Shown here piece by piece: positions 1 to 8,848 of a DNA stretch of 63,876 bases; the stretch's first letter is position 1, and each line of letters opens with the position of its first letter. The notes below the pieces were generated by a model, which was given only the letters and a program-made list of their open reading frames with translations, was not told where the DNA came from and did no database searches. Position numbers and translations under genes: made by a program. The stretch is from Caldifarciminota bacterium (lineage in GTDB: Bacteria; Hydrothermota; Tepidihabitantia; Tepidihabitantales; CAIPLT01): the NCBI GenBank assembly GCA_903865935.1, contig CAIPLT010000060.1, positions 1-63,876 of the forward strand, written 5' to 3'.

Positions 1-2
1 CA

Positions 3-131
3 CGCGGTCGATACAACCTAACCTGGAATGGCAAAGACGAGAACAATCGTAATGTAGCGGATGGAATCTATTTCTACACCCTTGAGACACCGAAGCAGAA
101 CTTTACCAAGAAAATGGTCTATACAAGATAA
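3..131 (+). CDS. C-terminal end of a secreted protein with FlgD-like/sorting domain (5' truncated)
   Basis: Frame 3 is open from the window edge to TAA at 129-131 and gives about 42 residues. The segment WNGKDENNRNVADGIYFYTL matches the FlgD-like Ig fold or Por-type sorting domain (W-x-G-x-D-x2-G ... DGIYFY) that ends many exported proteins of FCB-like bacteria. The residues after it (basic, ending MVYTR) fit the last strand of such a tail. The N-terminal cargo domain lies outside the window, so the protein's function cannot be read. Confidence 0.75.
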   Translation, partial: RGRYNLTWNGKDENNRNVADGIYFYTLETPKQNFTKKMVYTR

Positions 132-171
132 AAGGCTTTTTATTTTTTGCAATAGGTTATTAGTTAATAAT

Positions 172-244
<73 letters not shown>

Positions 245-274
245 TTGTTTTAACGATTGGTAATTAGTCTAATT

Positions 275-616
275 ATGCCATATACAATAATAATCAAAAA
301 GAAGTTCAGCGCTGCCCATTATCTCAGAGAATACAAGGGAAAGTGTGAGGAATTACATGGTCATAATTATTTAATAGTTGTTTATATTGCAGGAAAAAAA
401 TTACGGAAATCAGAACTTCTTTACGATTTTAGAGAAATAAAGGATTATCTGAACAAAATATTACCAGACCATCAGTATTTAAACGATATTTATAAATTCA
501 ATCCAACCACTGAAAACTTAGCAAAATATTTCTTTGATGTGATTAGGAAGCGATACCCAGTAACCAAAGTCGAGGTCTGGGAAGACGAAAATCAAGGCAG
601 TTCATTTTGCCAATAG
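275..616 (+). CDS. queD: 6-carboxy-5,6,7,8-tetrahydropterin synthase / 6-pyruvoyl-tetrahydropterin synthase family (QueD)
   Basis: 113 residues, about the usual QueD size. Zinc ligands are visible as H15 (FSAAH) and H28/H30 in CEELHGH, where C24 is the expected catalytic cysteine. The D65-H66 pair of the active site and a C-terminal VEVWE glutamate are also present. The family converts 7,8-dihydroneopterin triphosphate to carboxytetrahydropterin for queuosine and related deazapurines. I chose the ATG at 275 because an upstream in-frame TTG at 257 would add only six residues not expected in the family. No other queuosine gene is in the window, so a pterin role remains possible. Confidence 0.85.
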   Translation: MPYTIIIKKKFSAAHYLREYKGKCEELHGHNYLIVVYIAGKKLRKSELLYDFREIKDYLNKILPDHQYLNDIYKFNPTTENLAKYFFDVIRKRYPVTKVEVWEDENQGSSFCQ

Positions 617-741
617 TAACCTATTGCTTTAAGCAAGATATTCTTTTATTGAATCTATGTTTTAAGAGAATAATTTTTAAACTACAATCGGCAACGTTTT
701 ATCTAACTCTAATATCAGCATTTAGTAAGTTGTTTCTTTTG

Positions 742-1584
742 TTAAGCTTTAACTAAATTTTGTATCACTTTGATATTCTTTAAATCTTCTTTTACATCTT
801 TTCGGGGAGTTTCTATTATACCAGGAAGATGTTTAAGAAGCGGGTGATTTACGATATTTTTAAACCCCTCTAGTCCAATTTTGCCTTCGCCAATATGCCA
901 ATGTCGGTCAACTCTTGACTTAAAATCAGTCTTGGAATCATTTAGATGTAGTAGATATAATCGTTTTAACCCAACTAACTCATCAAACTCTTTTAGAGTT
1001 TTATCTAAACCCTCTTTGGTATGAATCGGATAGCCAGCTTCAAAAACATGCGCAGTATCAAGTACAACTCCTAAGCGGTCTTTATTTTCTACCTGGTCAA
1101 AGATTGTTTGAATGTGTGAAAATTTGTAACCAATTTCTGAACCCATACCTGCAGTATTTTCCAAAAGTAACTTGACTGAATTCTTAACTTTACGAAATGA
1201 GGTATTAATTCCTTTGCTGACTTTTACTAACGCCTGTTTTTCAGAACTCTCCATCCTTCTGCCAATGTGCATAATCAGAAACTGGGTCCCGATAATTTCG
1301 CACCGTTCTAATTCGGTAATTATAGAAGCAAGAGATTTTCTATATAAATCTTTGTCTTGAGATGCTATGTTTGGTAAATATGGCATATGCACAAATATTG
1401 GACTGATATCTGCTTTTTTAACTTTAGCTTGAAACTCTAATATATCACATTTATCAAGTGCTCCAAAATTCCATCCCCGTGGATTACGGGAAAAAAGTTG
1501 GATAGTTTGACAATGTCTTATTGTTGCTTGTTCAACAACATTTCTAAAACCTTTTCCGATTGATATATGAAAACCAAATCGCAT
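742..1584 (-). CDS. nfo: Endonuclease IV (AP endonuclease, deoxyribonuclease IV)
   Basis: 280 residues, near the length of E. coli Nfo (285). Base-excision repair enzyme cutting 5' of abasic sites with a three-metal centre. The metal ligands appear in order: H in FVHMPY (~67), H in LIMHIG (~106), E in LLLENTAG (~142), D and H in VVLDTAH (~176-179), H in LLHLND (~213), D/H in RVDRHWH (~226-228) and E in IIETPR. The gene is monocistronic. A promoter ends 5 nt before the ATG and no Shine-Dalgarno is visible, so the mRNA is probably leaderless. Confidence 0.93.
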   Translation of the reverse strand: MRFGFHISIGKGFRNVVEQATIRHCQTIQLFSRNPRGWNFGALDKCDILEFQAKVKKADISPIFVHMPYLPNIASQDKDLYRKSLASIITELERCEIIGTQFLIMHIGRRMESSEKQALVKVSKGINTSFRKVKNSVKLLLENTAGMGSEIGYKFSHIQTIFDQVENKDRLGVVLDTAHVFEAGYPIHTKEGLDKTLKEFDELVGLKRLYLLHLNDSKTDFKSRVDRHWHIGEGKIGLEGFKNIVNHPLLKHLPGIIETPRKDVKEDLKNIKVIQNLVKA

Positions 1585-1589
1585 GTGTT

Positions 1590-1617
1590 AGTATACTTGA
1601 AAGTAAAATACCGTCAA
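1590..1617 (-). promoter_or_regulatory. Promoter of nfo, leaderless type
   Basis: On the minus strand TTGACG (1612-1617), a 16 nt spacer, then TATACT (1590-1595). Only 5 nt separate the -10 box from the ATG, so transcription should start at or next to the A of ATG. Confidence 0.7.
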
Positions 1618-1653
1618 TAAAGAATAAGAAATATCTTATAACTCGCCGAAGTC

Positions 1654-1682
1654 TTGACATATAGAAATTTTATTCTTATTAT
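1654..1682 (+). promoter_or_regulatory. Promoter of trpB2
   Basis: TTGACA (1654-1659), 17 nt, TATTAT (1677-1682). The predicted start is near 1689, leaving a leader of about 30 nt that carries a GGAGG Shine-Dalgarno before the ATG at 1719. It is back-to-back with the nfo promoter. Confidence 0.7.
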
Positions 1683-1718
1683 TCACAATATGTTTAAAGA
1701 GTATTTAATGGAGGAATT

Positions 1719-3017
1719 ATGAAAATGAGAAGGGTAGTAAATCTTAGTTTAGATGAATTACCTAAACGATGGTATAATATTTTAGCCGATATCGGTCCTG
1801 ATTTTCCACCGCCAAAAGATCCGCCAACTGGTTTTTCACGGCTTGCTAATCTGCCAAAAATCCTTTTAGCTGAATGCTTAAAACAAGAAATGTCAAATGA
1901 GCGTTGGATTGATATCCCAGAAGAACTACAACAATTATATCTGCAGGCATCCCGACCACGACCATTATTCAGGGCATATAACTTAGAAAAAAGGTTAGAC
2001 ACACCAGCACGACTGTATTACAAAGGTGAATTTTTCTCACCGACCGGCAGTCATAAAGTCAACACCGCACTTGCTCAGTGTTATTATGCTAAAAAAGAAG
2101 GATATAAACGCGTTACAACTGAGACTGGTGCTGGACAATGGGGAACCGCTTTAGCTTATGGTGCAGCACTCACAGGTCTTAAATGCACGATTTACTGGGT
2201 GCGTGCGGTTTATAACTGGAAAGAGGACCGTAAGAACTTTATGCAGCTTTTAGGTGGCGAAGCCTTTGCTTCACCCAGTAACAGAACCAAATTTGGTCGT
2301 TCGCTTTACCAGAAAAATAAAAATAACCCGGGCTCGTTAGGTATTGCCATCACTGAAGGTGTTGAAGATGCTCAAAATGATCCAAATGCGATATATTGTT
2401 TAGGTTCGGTATTGAATCACGTTTTAATGCATCAGACAATCATTGGACTTGAAACACAAAAGCAGTTTGAAATGTTTGATGATTATCCAGATATTATGAT
2501 AAGTTGTCTGGGCGGCGGTTCTAATTTCGGCGGTTTTGTCTTACCATTTGTTGGTGAAGTTTTGACTAAAGGGAAAAAGATAAAATTTCTTGCGGCGCAG
2601 AGTAAAGCAGCGCCTAATCTTGCTGGTGAATATAAATATGATTTTGCTGATTATGGTGAGTTGACACCTCTCTTGAAAATGTACACCTTAGGACACAAAA
2701 CCTTAATGAAACCAATTAAAGGTGATGGTTTAAGATATCATGGATGTTCACCAATTATTAGTTATTTGAGACACAAGAAACTTATCGACCGGGTTGCATA
2801 TCCAATTGATGAAAAGTATGTATTTCAAAAAGCCCGTATGTTCATTGAAACTGAAGGGTATTTACCTGCCCCAGAATCTGCTTATTCAATCTGTGCGGCA
2901 ATTGACCAGGCATTAGAATGTAAAAAGACCGGTCAAAAGAAAACTATCGCATTTAATATCTCCGGTCACGGTTTTATGGATATTCCTGGTTACCGGTCAG
3001 TACTTAAACTAAAGTAA
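1719..3017 (+). CDS. trpB2: TrpB2-type tryptophan synthase beta-like protein (PLP enzyme)
   Basis: 432 residues, the longer TrpB2 class. The PLP lysine is K113 in TGSHKVN, followed by the ETGAGQWG loop and the phosphate-binding GGGSNFGG (~265). An extended N-terminus (LPKRWYN, PDFPPPKDPPTG) is typical of TrpB2 rather than TrpB1. The family makes tryptophan from indole and serine, but stand-alone copies may act in indole salvage or as serine deaminases. No trpA or other trp gene is adjacent. GGAGG precedes the chosen ATG at good spacing. Confidence 0.9.
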   Translation: MKMRRVVNLSLDELPKRWYNILADIGPDFPPPKDPPTGFSRLANLPKILLAECLKQEMSNERWIDIPEELQQLYLQASRPRPLFRAYNLEKRLDTPARLYYKGEFFSPTGSHKVNTALAQCYYAKKEGYKRVTTETGAGQWGTALAYGAALTGLKCTIYWVRAVYNWKEDRKNFMQLLGGEAFASPSNRTKFGRSLYQKNKNNPGSLGIAITEGVEDAQNDPNAIYCLGSVLNHVLMHQTIIGLETQKQFEMFDDYPDIMISCLGGGSNFGGFVLPFVGEVLTKGKKIKFLAAQSKAAPNLAGEYKYDFADYGELTPLLKMYTLGHKTLMKPIKGDGLRYHGCSPIISYLRHKKLIDRVAYPIDEKYVFQKARMFIETEGYLPAPESAYSICAAIDQALECKKTGQKKTIAFNISGHGFMDIPGYRSVLKLK

Positions 3018-3056
3018 AACTATAGAAGAAACTGGAAGTTAATTTTTATTTTTAGT

Positions 3057-3560
3057 GTGACAAAAAGAAATTATGAACATGATGGAGTTTTATCTGAAGC
3101 CGACTTGAAATCTCATGGATTAATACCATCAAAAGAACGCTTTAACAAAGGTCCGGTTGTTATTGTCGAATGTGTTGAAAAGATACCGTGTAATCCATGT
3201 GTTGACGCCTGCTCAAAAAAAGCGATTACAATTGAAGGAAGTATCACCAATATTCCTCAGGTTAATTTTAATACTTGTAATGGCTGTGCGATTTGTATTG
3301 CCCGTTGCCCAGGTTTGGCAATCTTTGTCGTCAATAAGAACTACAACCAGAAACAGGCATCGATATCATTGCCTTATGAATTTACACCGCGTCCTAAAAT
3401 CGGTGATATTGTCAATGGACTGGATAGAAACGGCAAGATAGTTTGCAAAGCGTATGTGATAAAGGTACTTGACGCAAAAGGTCTTGACCGTTGTGCGGTA
3501 ATCACTATCACCGTTCCAAAAAAATACTACAATATAGTGCGTTTTATTAAATTAATATAG
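3057..3560 (+). CDS. 2[4Fe-4S] ferredoxin-like electron-transfer protein
   Basis: 167 residues from a GTG start. It contains CVEKIPCNPCVDAC (C-x5-C-x2-C-x3-C) followed by CNGCAICIARCPG (CxxCxxCxxxCP), enough ligands for two [4Fe-4S] clusters, then about 90 residues without cysteine-rich motifs. Ferredoxin-like subunits of this size accompany FAD amine/proline dehydrogenases. Here the BFD-type [2Fe-2S] protein and the FAD oxidoreductase lie 2.2 kb downstream on the same strand, with SppA in between. The role as their electron-transfer partner is inferred from context. No strong Shine-Dalgarno is seen. Confidence 0.75.
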   Translation: MTKRNYEHDGVLSEADLKSHGLIPSKERFNKGPVVIVECVEKIPCNPCVDACSKKAITIEGSITNIPQVNFNTCNGCAICIARCPGLAIFVVNKNYNQKQASISLPYEFTPRPKIGDIVNGLDRNGKIVCKAYVIKVLDAKGLDRCAVITITVPKKYYNIVRFIKLI

Positions 3561-3565
3561 GAGTA

Positions 3566-5767
3566 ATGATGCTATCAATAATTTTATCTTGTTTTATTAT
3601 AACAAGCACACCGTTTATGCCATTATCCGTTGCGACAACCGATGATGCTTTGGCAGTATATTCTAATCCGGCTGGCTTAGGTATTTCACATGGATTTAAC
3701 TTATATTACTTGCACAACTTCAGTAATAATGAAAGTTTCTGGGATAAATCAACCTTTGTCGGTCAAGTTGGTGCACTGGGATTTGCCTACAGTGACTTGC
3801 ATGATTTCCGTCTGAGTCTGGGAAGTAAAATTACCGAGGGCGTGTATTTCGGAACTACTTTTCGAAAATACAGTAGTAAACATTTTTGGGATGCCGGTAT
3901 ATTATACCGTCCAATTCGCCAATTATCATTAGGCACGACTGTACAAAGTATCGGACAAAAAGTGAATAACCATTATGTTGTCGGCATCGGCTTTCGACCT
4001 TGGTCAAACCGCTATACTCTAACCTGCGATGCATCTCTTGATTCAGCAAATTGGAAAAAACCGGCTTTCGGTCTGGAACTGGAACCGATCAATGGTATTG
4101 AAATTAAAGCCAAGATTAATACTAAGGGTGATTATTCAATCCAGGCTGGCATTAGTCTGGAAAAATTCGGGATTGGAACAATTAAAACTAATTTTACCAT
4201 ACCATGGGGCGGATATGTCCGTCTTAATTCTGAAAAGCGTAGGACATTTGTTCGACCCCCAAAACGATTCTTGGAAATGAAGTTATCCGGTTCAATTGCC
4301 GACCAGAAACCAGGATTTAGTTTACTTGGTAGTTCGGTCAATATGACGACTTATGAAGTATTAAACACGATTAAGAAAGCGAAAGAAGATAAAAGTATTA
4401 TTGGTTTAATTATTAAAATTGACGAGCCAAGCATGGGCTTTGGATTAGCCCAAGAGATAAAATCGGCATTAAAAGACTTTAAAAATTCTAATAAAAAACT
4501 GATTATCTATGCTTCGCAATTAAGTAATATTGGATATTATATTGCCAGTAATGCGGATGAAATTATTATCCATCCCCTTGGTGAAGTTGTAATTCCTGGT
4601 ATTACCGCAAGGTCAATGCATCTCAAACGAGCAATGGATAAATTAGGTGTTGAAGCTGATTATGAACGGGTCGGAAAATACAAATCGGCACCGGAAATTT
4701 TTAGTGAAGATACATTATCCGAACCAGACCGTGAAGCAATTAATTCTATGCTTGATGATTATTATGAACAGATAACCAAGACAATTGCGCAGGACCGAAA
4801 CCTGTCACAACTAGAAGTAGATAGCTTGATTAACCATGGTTTCTTTTTAGCCAGTGAAGCAAAAGCGAGTAAATTGGTCAACCAATTGTGCTATGAAGAT
4901 GAACTTGATAGTATTCTGGGAAAAAATTACAAGGGTTTTAGAAAAATCACCTCATTGCATTATATGAATGATAAAGATTATGAATATAATTGGTGCGATT
5001 TGCCCAAAATTGCAATAATTTATGCAACTGGAGATATTACGCAAGGAGAAAGCGGGACCGATATTCTAATGGGTGGTATAAGTTGCGGAGCAAATTCAAT
5101 AGTTACTGCGATTCGCGAAGCAAGAAAAGATAAAAATGTTAAAGCAATTATTCTGCGGGTTGACTCACCGGGCGGTGATGGTTTCGCATCTGATTTAATA
5201 TGGCGCGAACTTTCAATTGCAAAGAATACCAAACCGGTTATTGTTTCGATGGGACCAGTTGCAGCGTCCGGCGGTTATTATATATCAATGATGGCGGACA
5301 AAATCTTTGCTTCACCAGCTACGATTACCGGTTCAATTGGGGTGTTCAGTATGAAATTTATCACTAAGGAATTATATTCAAAACTAGGAATTAATTATGA
5401 AACGATAAAACGCGGCGAACATGCGGATGCTTTTTCTCAGGACCGAAAATTCACTGATGATGAACGAGCGTTATTCCAGAAACAGATACAGGATTTTTAT
5501 TATCAGTTTATTAATAAAGTTGCCCAAGGTCGTCATTTGACTCCAGAATATGTCGATTCAGTTGGACAAGGTAGAGTCTGGACCGGCAATCAGGCTTATC
5601 AAAGGAAATTAGTCGATTCATTAGGTGGATTAATGAATGCGATAGACTATGCAAAAGGGGAAGTTAAAATAAAAGAAGTAAAATTAGATTTTATGCCCAA
5701 ACCTAAAACCGGACTATTTAATCTAACTCTTAATTGGATAAAAACTCGGATTAAAAATAATTTCTAA
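3566..5767 (+). CDS. sppA: Signal peptide peptidase SppA (67K type) with an N-terminal barrel-like domain
   Basis: 733 residues. Residues 1-24 are a signal peptide. About 25-235 resemble the start of PorV/FadL-like outer-membrane proteins (SNPAGLG motif, alternating beta strands). About 255-430 and 475-715 are tandem SppA S49 domains. The Lys/Ser dyad is intact: K~372 in GKYKSAPE and S~567 in VAASGGYY. E. coli SppA (618 aa) has no such leader domain. AGGAG lies only 2 nt from the first ATG and 5 nt from a second in-frame ATG at 3569, so the start may be one codon later. The stop overlaps the next ATG by 1 nt. Confidence 0.85.
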   Translation: MMLSIILSCFIITSTPFMPLSVATTDDALAVYSNPAGLGISHGFNLYYLHNFSNNESFWDKSTFVGQVGALGFAYSDLHDFRLSLGSKITEGVYFGTTFRKYSSKHFWDAGILYRPIRQLSLGTTVQSIGQKVNNHYVVGIGFRPWSNRYTLTCDASLDSANWKKPAFGLELEPINGIEIKAKINTKGDYSIQAGISLEKFGIGTIKTNFTIPWGGYVRLNSEKRRTFVRPPKRFLEMKLSGSIADQKPGFSLLGSSVNMTTYEVLNTIKKAKEDKSIIGLIIKIDEPSMGFGLAQEIKSALKDFKNSNKKLIIYASQLSNIGYYIASNADEIIIHPLGEVVIPGITARSMHLKRAMDKLGVEADYERVGKYKSAPEIFSEDTLSEPDREAINSMLDDYYEQITKTIAQDRNLSQLEVDSLINHGFFLASEAKASKLVNQLCYEDELDSILGKNYKGFRKITSLHYMNDKDYEYNWCDLPKIAIIYATGDITQGESGTDILMGGISCGANSIVTAIREARKDKNVKAIILRVDSPGGDGFASDLIWRELSIAKNTKPVIVSMGPVAASGGYYISMMADKIFASPATITGSIGVFSMKFITKELYSKLGINYETIKRGEHADAFSQDRKFTDDERALFQKQIQDFYYQFINKVAQGRHLTPEYVDSVGQGRVWTGNQAYQRKLVDSLGGLMNAIDYAKGEVKIKEVKLDFMPKPKTGLFNLTLNWIKTRIKNNF

Positions 5768-6045
5768 TGAAACAGAATACAATAATCTGCCGGTGTGAAG
5801 AGATAACCGAGAAAGAAATTATAAAAGTTATTGAACAAGGTTATCACAGTTTAGATGAAATAAAACGTCTCTTGCGCTGCGGGATGGGACATTGTCAGGG
5901 ACGAAGCTGTACAATGATAATTGCGCGTATTCTGAGCCAGAAAACCGGACAACCGATGAGTAAAATCAAAATTACAACATCCCGACCGCCTTTGAAACCT
6001 ATATCAATAAAAGTGTTATCTGAGTACAAATCACATGAAGAATAA
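5767..6045 (+). CDS. BFD-like [2Fe-2S]-binding protein
   Basis: 92 residues. Cysteines C8, C10 (CRC) and C38, C43 (CGMGHC) form the BFD/Fer2_BFD motif C-x-C...C-x4-C, with an extra C48. Such small subunits or domains occur in multi-subunit D-amino-acid, proline, sarcosine and hydrogen-cyanide-synthase type dehydrogenases, where they pass electrons from the FAD subunit. It starts within the sppA stop codon and overlaps the next gene by 11 nt, so it is translationally coupled on both sides. Confidence 0.85.
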   Translation: MKQNTIICRCEEITEKEIIKVIEQGYHSLDEIKRLLRCGMGHCQGRSCTMIIARILSQKTGQPMSKIKITTSRPPLKPISIKVLSEYKSHEE

Positions 6046-7168
6046 TACTGCGGATGTAATAGTGATTGGCGCCGGTATAATAGGCGCCGCAACCGGATAT
6101 TATCTGGCAAAGAAGAAATTAAAAGTCTATGTTCTTGAAAAAGAGTTTCCATGTTTTGGTTCGACTGGTCGCTGTATCGGCGGAATAAGGCAACAATATA
6201 CCCATCCACTTTCTATTAATGTAATGAAGGAAAGTGTTAAAATATTTTCGTCACTGAATAAAGAATTTGGTAAAGATATTGAATGGTTTCCAGGTGGATA
6301 TCTTTTTTTAGCTCATTCCGAAGAACAGAAAAATACGTATTTAAGTACCATACAAATTCAGCATAAGTTTAATTTACCAGTTCGTTTTATATCAGCAGAT
6401 GAATGTAATAATATAGTAAATGGAATTAATACAGAAGGATTATTAGGAGGAGCATATTGTCCGACTGATGGTCAAGCAAATCCATTTGCTGTTACTTATG
6501 GTTATTTACAGAGAATAAAAGAACTAAATGGTAAGGTTTTCACTAATTCCAATGTTTCTAAAATTAAAACCTCAGGCAACAAAGCTAAATCAGTCATTAC
6601 TAATTGTGGAGAATATTTTGCACCAGTAGTAATTAATGCTACAGGCTCATGGGCAAAACATGTGTCGAAAATGGTCGGGTTGGATGTGCCGATTGAACCA
6701 GAAAGACATGAAAGTCTGGTTACAGAAGCTTGTGAACGTTTATTTGACCCGATGCTGGTTGATTATCGTTCTGATGGTTGTTATTTCATCCAGAATTACG
6801 GAACCGGACATTTTATTGGTTGCTATACACCAGTTCCCAATAATCCCGGATATGACAGGCGGGCTTCGAGTGAATTCATTACTGAAATGCCGAGAAGAAT
6901 GTCAAGATTAGTACCACGACTTAAAGAACTCAAAGTAATAAGACAATGGGCAGGTAGCTATGAAATGACACCGGATGGTAATCCGATTGTTGACAAGACA
7001 CCGGTTGAAGGGTTTTATATCTCGGCTGGCATGTGTGGACACGGTTTTATGTTTGGACCAGCTTTAGGCAAGTATATGTCAGAATTGGTCACGACAGGAA
7101 AAACTTCACTGCCCTTAGATGATTTTGCTTTGAATCGTTCTTTTGGTAAGGCTGAAGCGATGAAATAG
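6035..7168 (+). CDS. FAD-dependent oxidoreductase, DAO family (amino-acid/sarcosine/proline dehydrogenase-like)
   Basis: 377 residues. The N-terminal Rossmann motif VIVIGAGIIGAATGYYLA binds FAD and is followed by the LEKE strand and the TGRCIGGIRQQY segment typical of sarcosine oxidase beta / proline dehydrogenase subunits. The C-terminal GMCGHGFMFGPALG closes the FAD site. It probably oxidises a secondary or D-amino acid, passing electrons to the adjacent BFD protein. The substrate cannot be read. The NAD(P)-linked FAD subunit found in many such complexes is absent here. A terminator follows. Confidence 0.85.
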   Translation: MKNNTADVIVIGAGIIGAATGYYLAKKKLKVYVLEKEFPCFGSTGRCIGGIRQQYTHPLSINVMKESVKIFSSLNKEFGKDIEWFPGGYLFLAHSEEQKNTYLSTIQIQHKFNLPVRFISADECNNIVNGINTEGLLGGAYCPTDGQANPFAVTYGYLQRIKELNGKVFTNSNVSKIKTSGNKAKSVITNCGEYFAPVVINATGSWAKHVSKMVGLDVPIEPERHESLVTEACERLFDPMLVDYRSDGCYFIQNYGTGHFIGCYTPVPNNPGYDRRASSEFITEMPRRMSRLVPRLKELKVIRQWAGSYEMTPDGNPIVDKTPVEGFYISAGMCGHGFMFGPALGKYMSELVTTGKTSLPLDDFALNRSFGKAEAMK

Positions 7169-7189
7169 AATAATAGTTAGTATCTAAAC

Positions 7190-7217
7190 AAACAGGGGGA
7201 TTTTACTCCCCCTGTTT
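7190..7217. terminator. Bidirectional rho-independent terminator between convergent genes
   Basis: An 11 bp perfect stem AAACAGGGGGA / TCCCCCTGTTT with loop TTTTAC, flanked by A and T tracts. It serves the FAD oxidoreductase on the plus strand and the outer-membrane protein gene (stop at 7243) on the minus strand. Confidence 0.85.
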
Positions 7218-7242
7218 TAATTTATTTAATTATATATTTTGT

Positions 7243-8763
7243 TTATATATCAAGACTGACTCCTAAATTAAATCCCAGTAAAGAAAAAACCGAAGGACTT
7301 TCGACATTGCTTATTTGCTCAATTGCATTAGTTAAAGCAAAACTTGCCCATGGAATCGCATTTGTTCTGACTCCAAAATCAATCTTGGCGTTAGGCATAT
7401 ACGGAATAAAATTAAATTTTGTCTTTACCGAACCGCCTAAACCAAAATAAAGCGGAACACGAATTGGTATTATTGGAGTATCACTATTGTCAGGGTTATA
7501 TAAATAATCGAGTGACGCTAATAGTCCGGTTCTGATAGTGACAATTGATAACGGAACACTAAAAAGGATACCAAGCTTCCCGGTATTAATTTCGCCTTTC
7601 TTTGGCAAAGTACCGCCAACATATAAATCAAATACAGAAAGTGAAATTCCCAAATTTAGTTCCGTATAACCGGGTAAGGAAATATTTTGCGTTCCACCGA
7701 TAGTATCAGTAGATTTAGGACTTTTACTTATTGTTAATCGTGCTCTTCCATATATACTGTCAGGATATACGAAATGGACACTATCTCTATTATCTATTCT
7801 TACACTATCTGGTGCTCCTGAACTTGAGAACATGGTCAAATTATAATTGCCAGCCAAATCTGTTTTCAATCCCTGCTCGACCGTAAGTCCTATTTTAAAG
7901 AAACCGGCTCGTAAGAGTGTCCCTAAAATAAACGACATACGAGTGGCGCTGAAATTACCATTGCCATTAACACCAAGCAATGTATCAGAGAATGTTGCTA
8001 ATCCGGTAAGTTGCCCTTTAAACGGAGAACCCGGTGTTCCGATTGCGTTGATAACTGTATTACCGGCAAAATTTACATTGGCACCAAGTTCACCCGAATA
8101 TTTCGCGATTTTACATCCAATACCAACACTTGCCGGACCAAAAGCGATTCCGCTGCTTAATACTAATGGCATTCTTCCAAAATTAACATCACCATTACCA
8201 GACGCTTTTAACGCTAATGGTGCGGATATATTCCATGTCAAAGGAATTATTGTATCAACGACCGATGTGATATGTGCTCTTATTGGTTGAACAAACTGAT
8301 AGTTAATATCAAGTGTTTCTGTCTCGTCAAAATCGAAACCAATACCCATTGATTGTCTCTGCATATAACCAATACCAATGCCAACCGGACCAAGTTTCTT
8401 ACTAAATCCGATAAAATTGAGTCCACCAGCATCTTTTAATGTAAGTCTGGCAGGAAGGTATAATGCACTCTGTGTATCGGTCGAATCTAGTACTTTCGCA
8501 GTAAGGTCTATCTTGGGTTGGCTGGGCAGGCCGAGCATGAAGTTTAATCCATAATTACTACTATATCCTAATGCAGCGGGATTTGAGAATATACCATAAG
8601 TTCCGTAAGCTAATGCCGGAGAGATGTAACTTGGGTTAGAAAAAAATAGACCAGCTTCAGGCGTGGATTGATAAAGAGTTATGTGTATTGGGGTTTGACT
8701 CATCCCATTATTAACAAAAACCAGACATATAATCGCTAATACAACACCAACTGTTTTTCTCAT
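7243..8763 (-). CDS. Outer-membrane beta-barrel protein, unknown function
   Basis: 506 residues with a clear signal peptide (MRKTVGVVLAIICLVFVNNG, cleavage near residue 22). The rest alternates hydrophobic and polar residues with many Gly/Asn turns. It contains FSNPAALGYSSNYGL, the NPA-type motif near the start of PorV/DUF5723-like barrels, and LGISL near the C-terminus. It is monocistronic with a GGAGG Shine-Dalgarno and a leader of about 30 nt. I do not recognise a specific function; transport or structural roles are possible. Confidence 0.7.
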   Translation of the reverse strand: MRKTVGVVLAIICLVFVNNGMSQTPIHITLYQSTPEAGLFFSNPSYISPALAYGTYGIFSNPAALGYSSNYGLNFMLGLPSQPKIDLTAKVLDSTDTQSALYLPARLTLKDAGGLNFIGFSKKLGPVGIGIGYMQRQSMGIGFDFDETETLDINYQFVQPIRAHITSVVDTIIPLTWNISAPLALKASGNGDVNFGRMPLVLSSGIAFGPASVGIGCKIAKYSGELGANVNFAGNTVINAIGTPGSPFKGQLTGLATFSDTLLGVNGNGNFSATRMSFILGTLLRAGFFKIGLTVEQGLKTDLAGNYNLTMFSSSGAPDSVRIDNRDSVHFVYPDSIYGRARLTISKSPKSTDTIGGTQNISLPGYTELNLGISLSVFDLYVGGTLPKKGEINTGKLGILFSVPLSIVTIRTGLLASLDYLYNPDNSDTPIIPIRVPLYFGLGGSVKTKFNFIPYMPNAKIDFGVRTNAIPWASFALTNAIEQISNVESPSVFSLLGFNLGVSLDI

Positions 8764-8796
8764 ATATCCTCCAATTCGCTATAATATAATGGTTAT

Positions 8797-8825
8797 CGTA
8801 TAACATATAATAGACAGTTTGTCAA
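8797..8825 (-). promoter_or_regulatory. Promoter of the 506-residue outer-membrane protein
   Basis: Minus strand TTGACA (8820-8825), 17 nt, TATACG (8797-8802). It leaves a leader of about 30 nt with GGAGG at 8769-8773. Confidence 0.6.
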
Positions 8826-8848
8826 GGGAAAAAGTGTTAAATTGTCAT

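Noticed and set aside
7847-8290. 147-codon plus-strand frame opposite the outer-membrane protein gene
   Set aside because: Antisense shadow of a gene with a clear signal peptide; Pro/Ser/Leu-rich composition typical of shadows.
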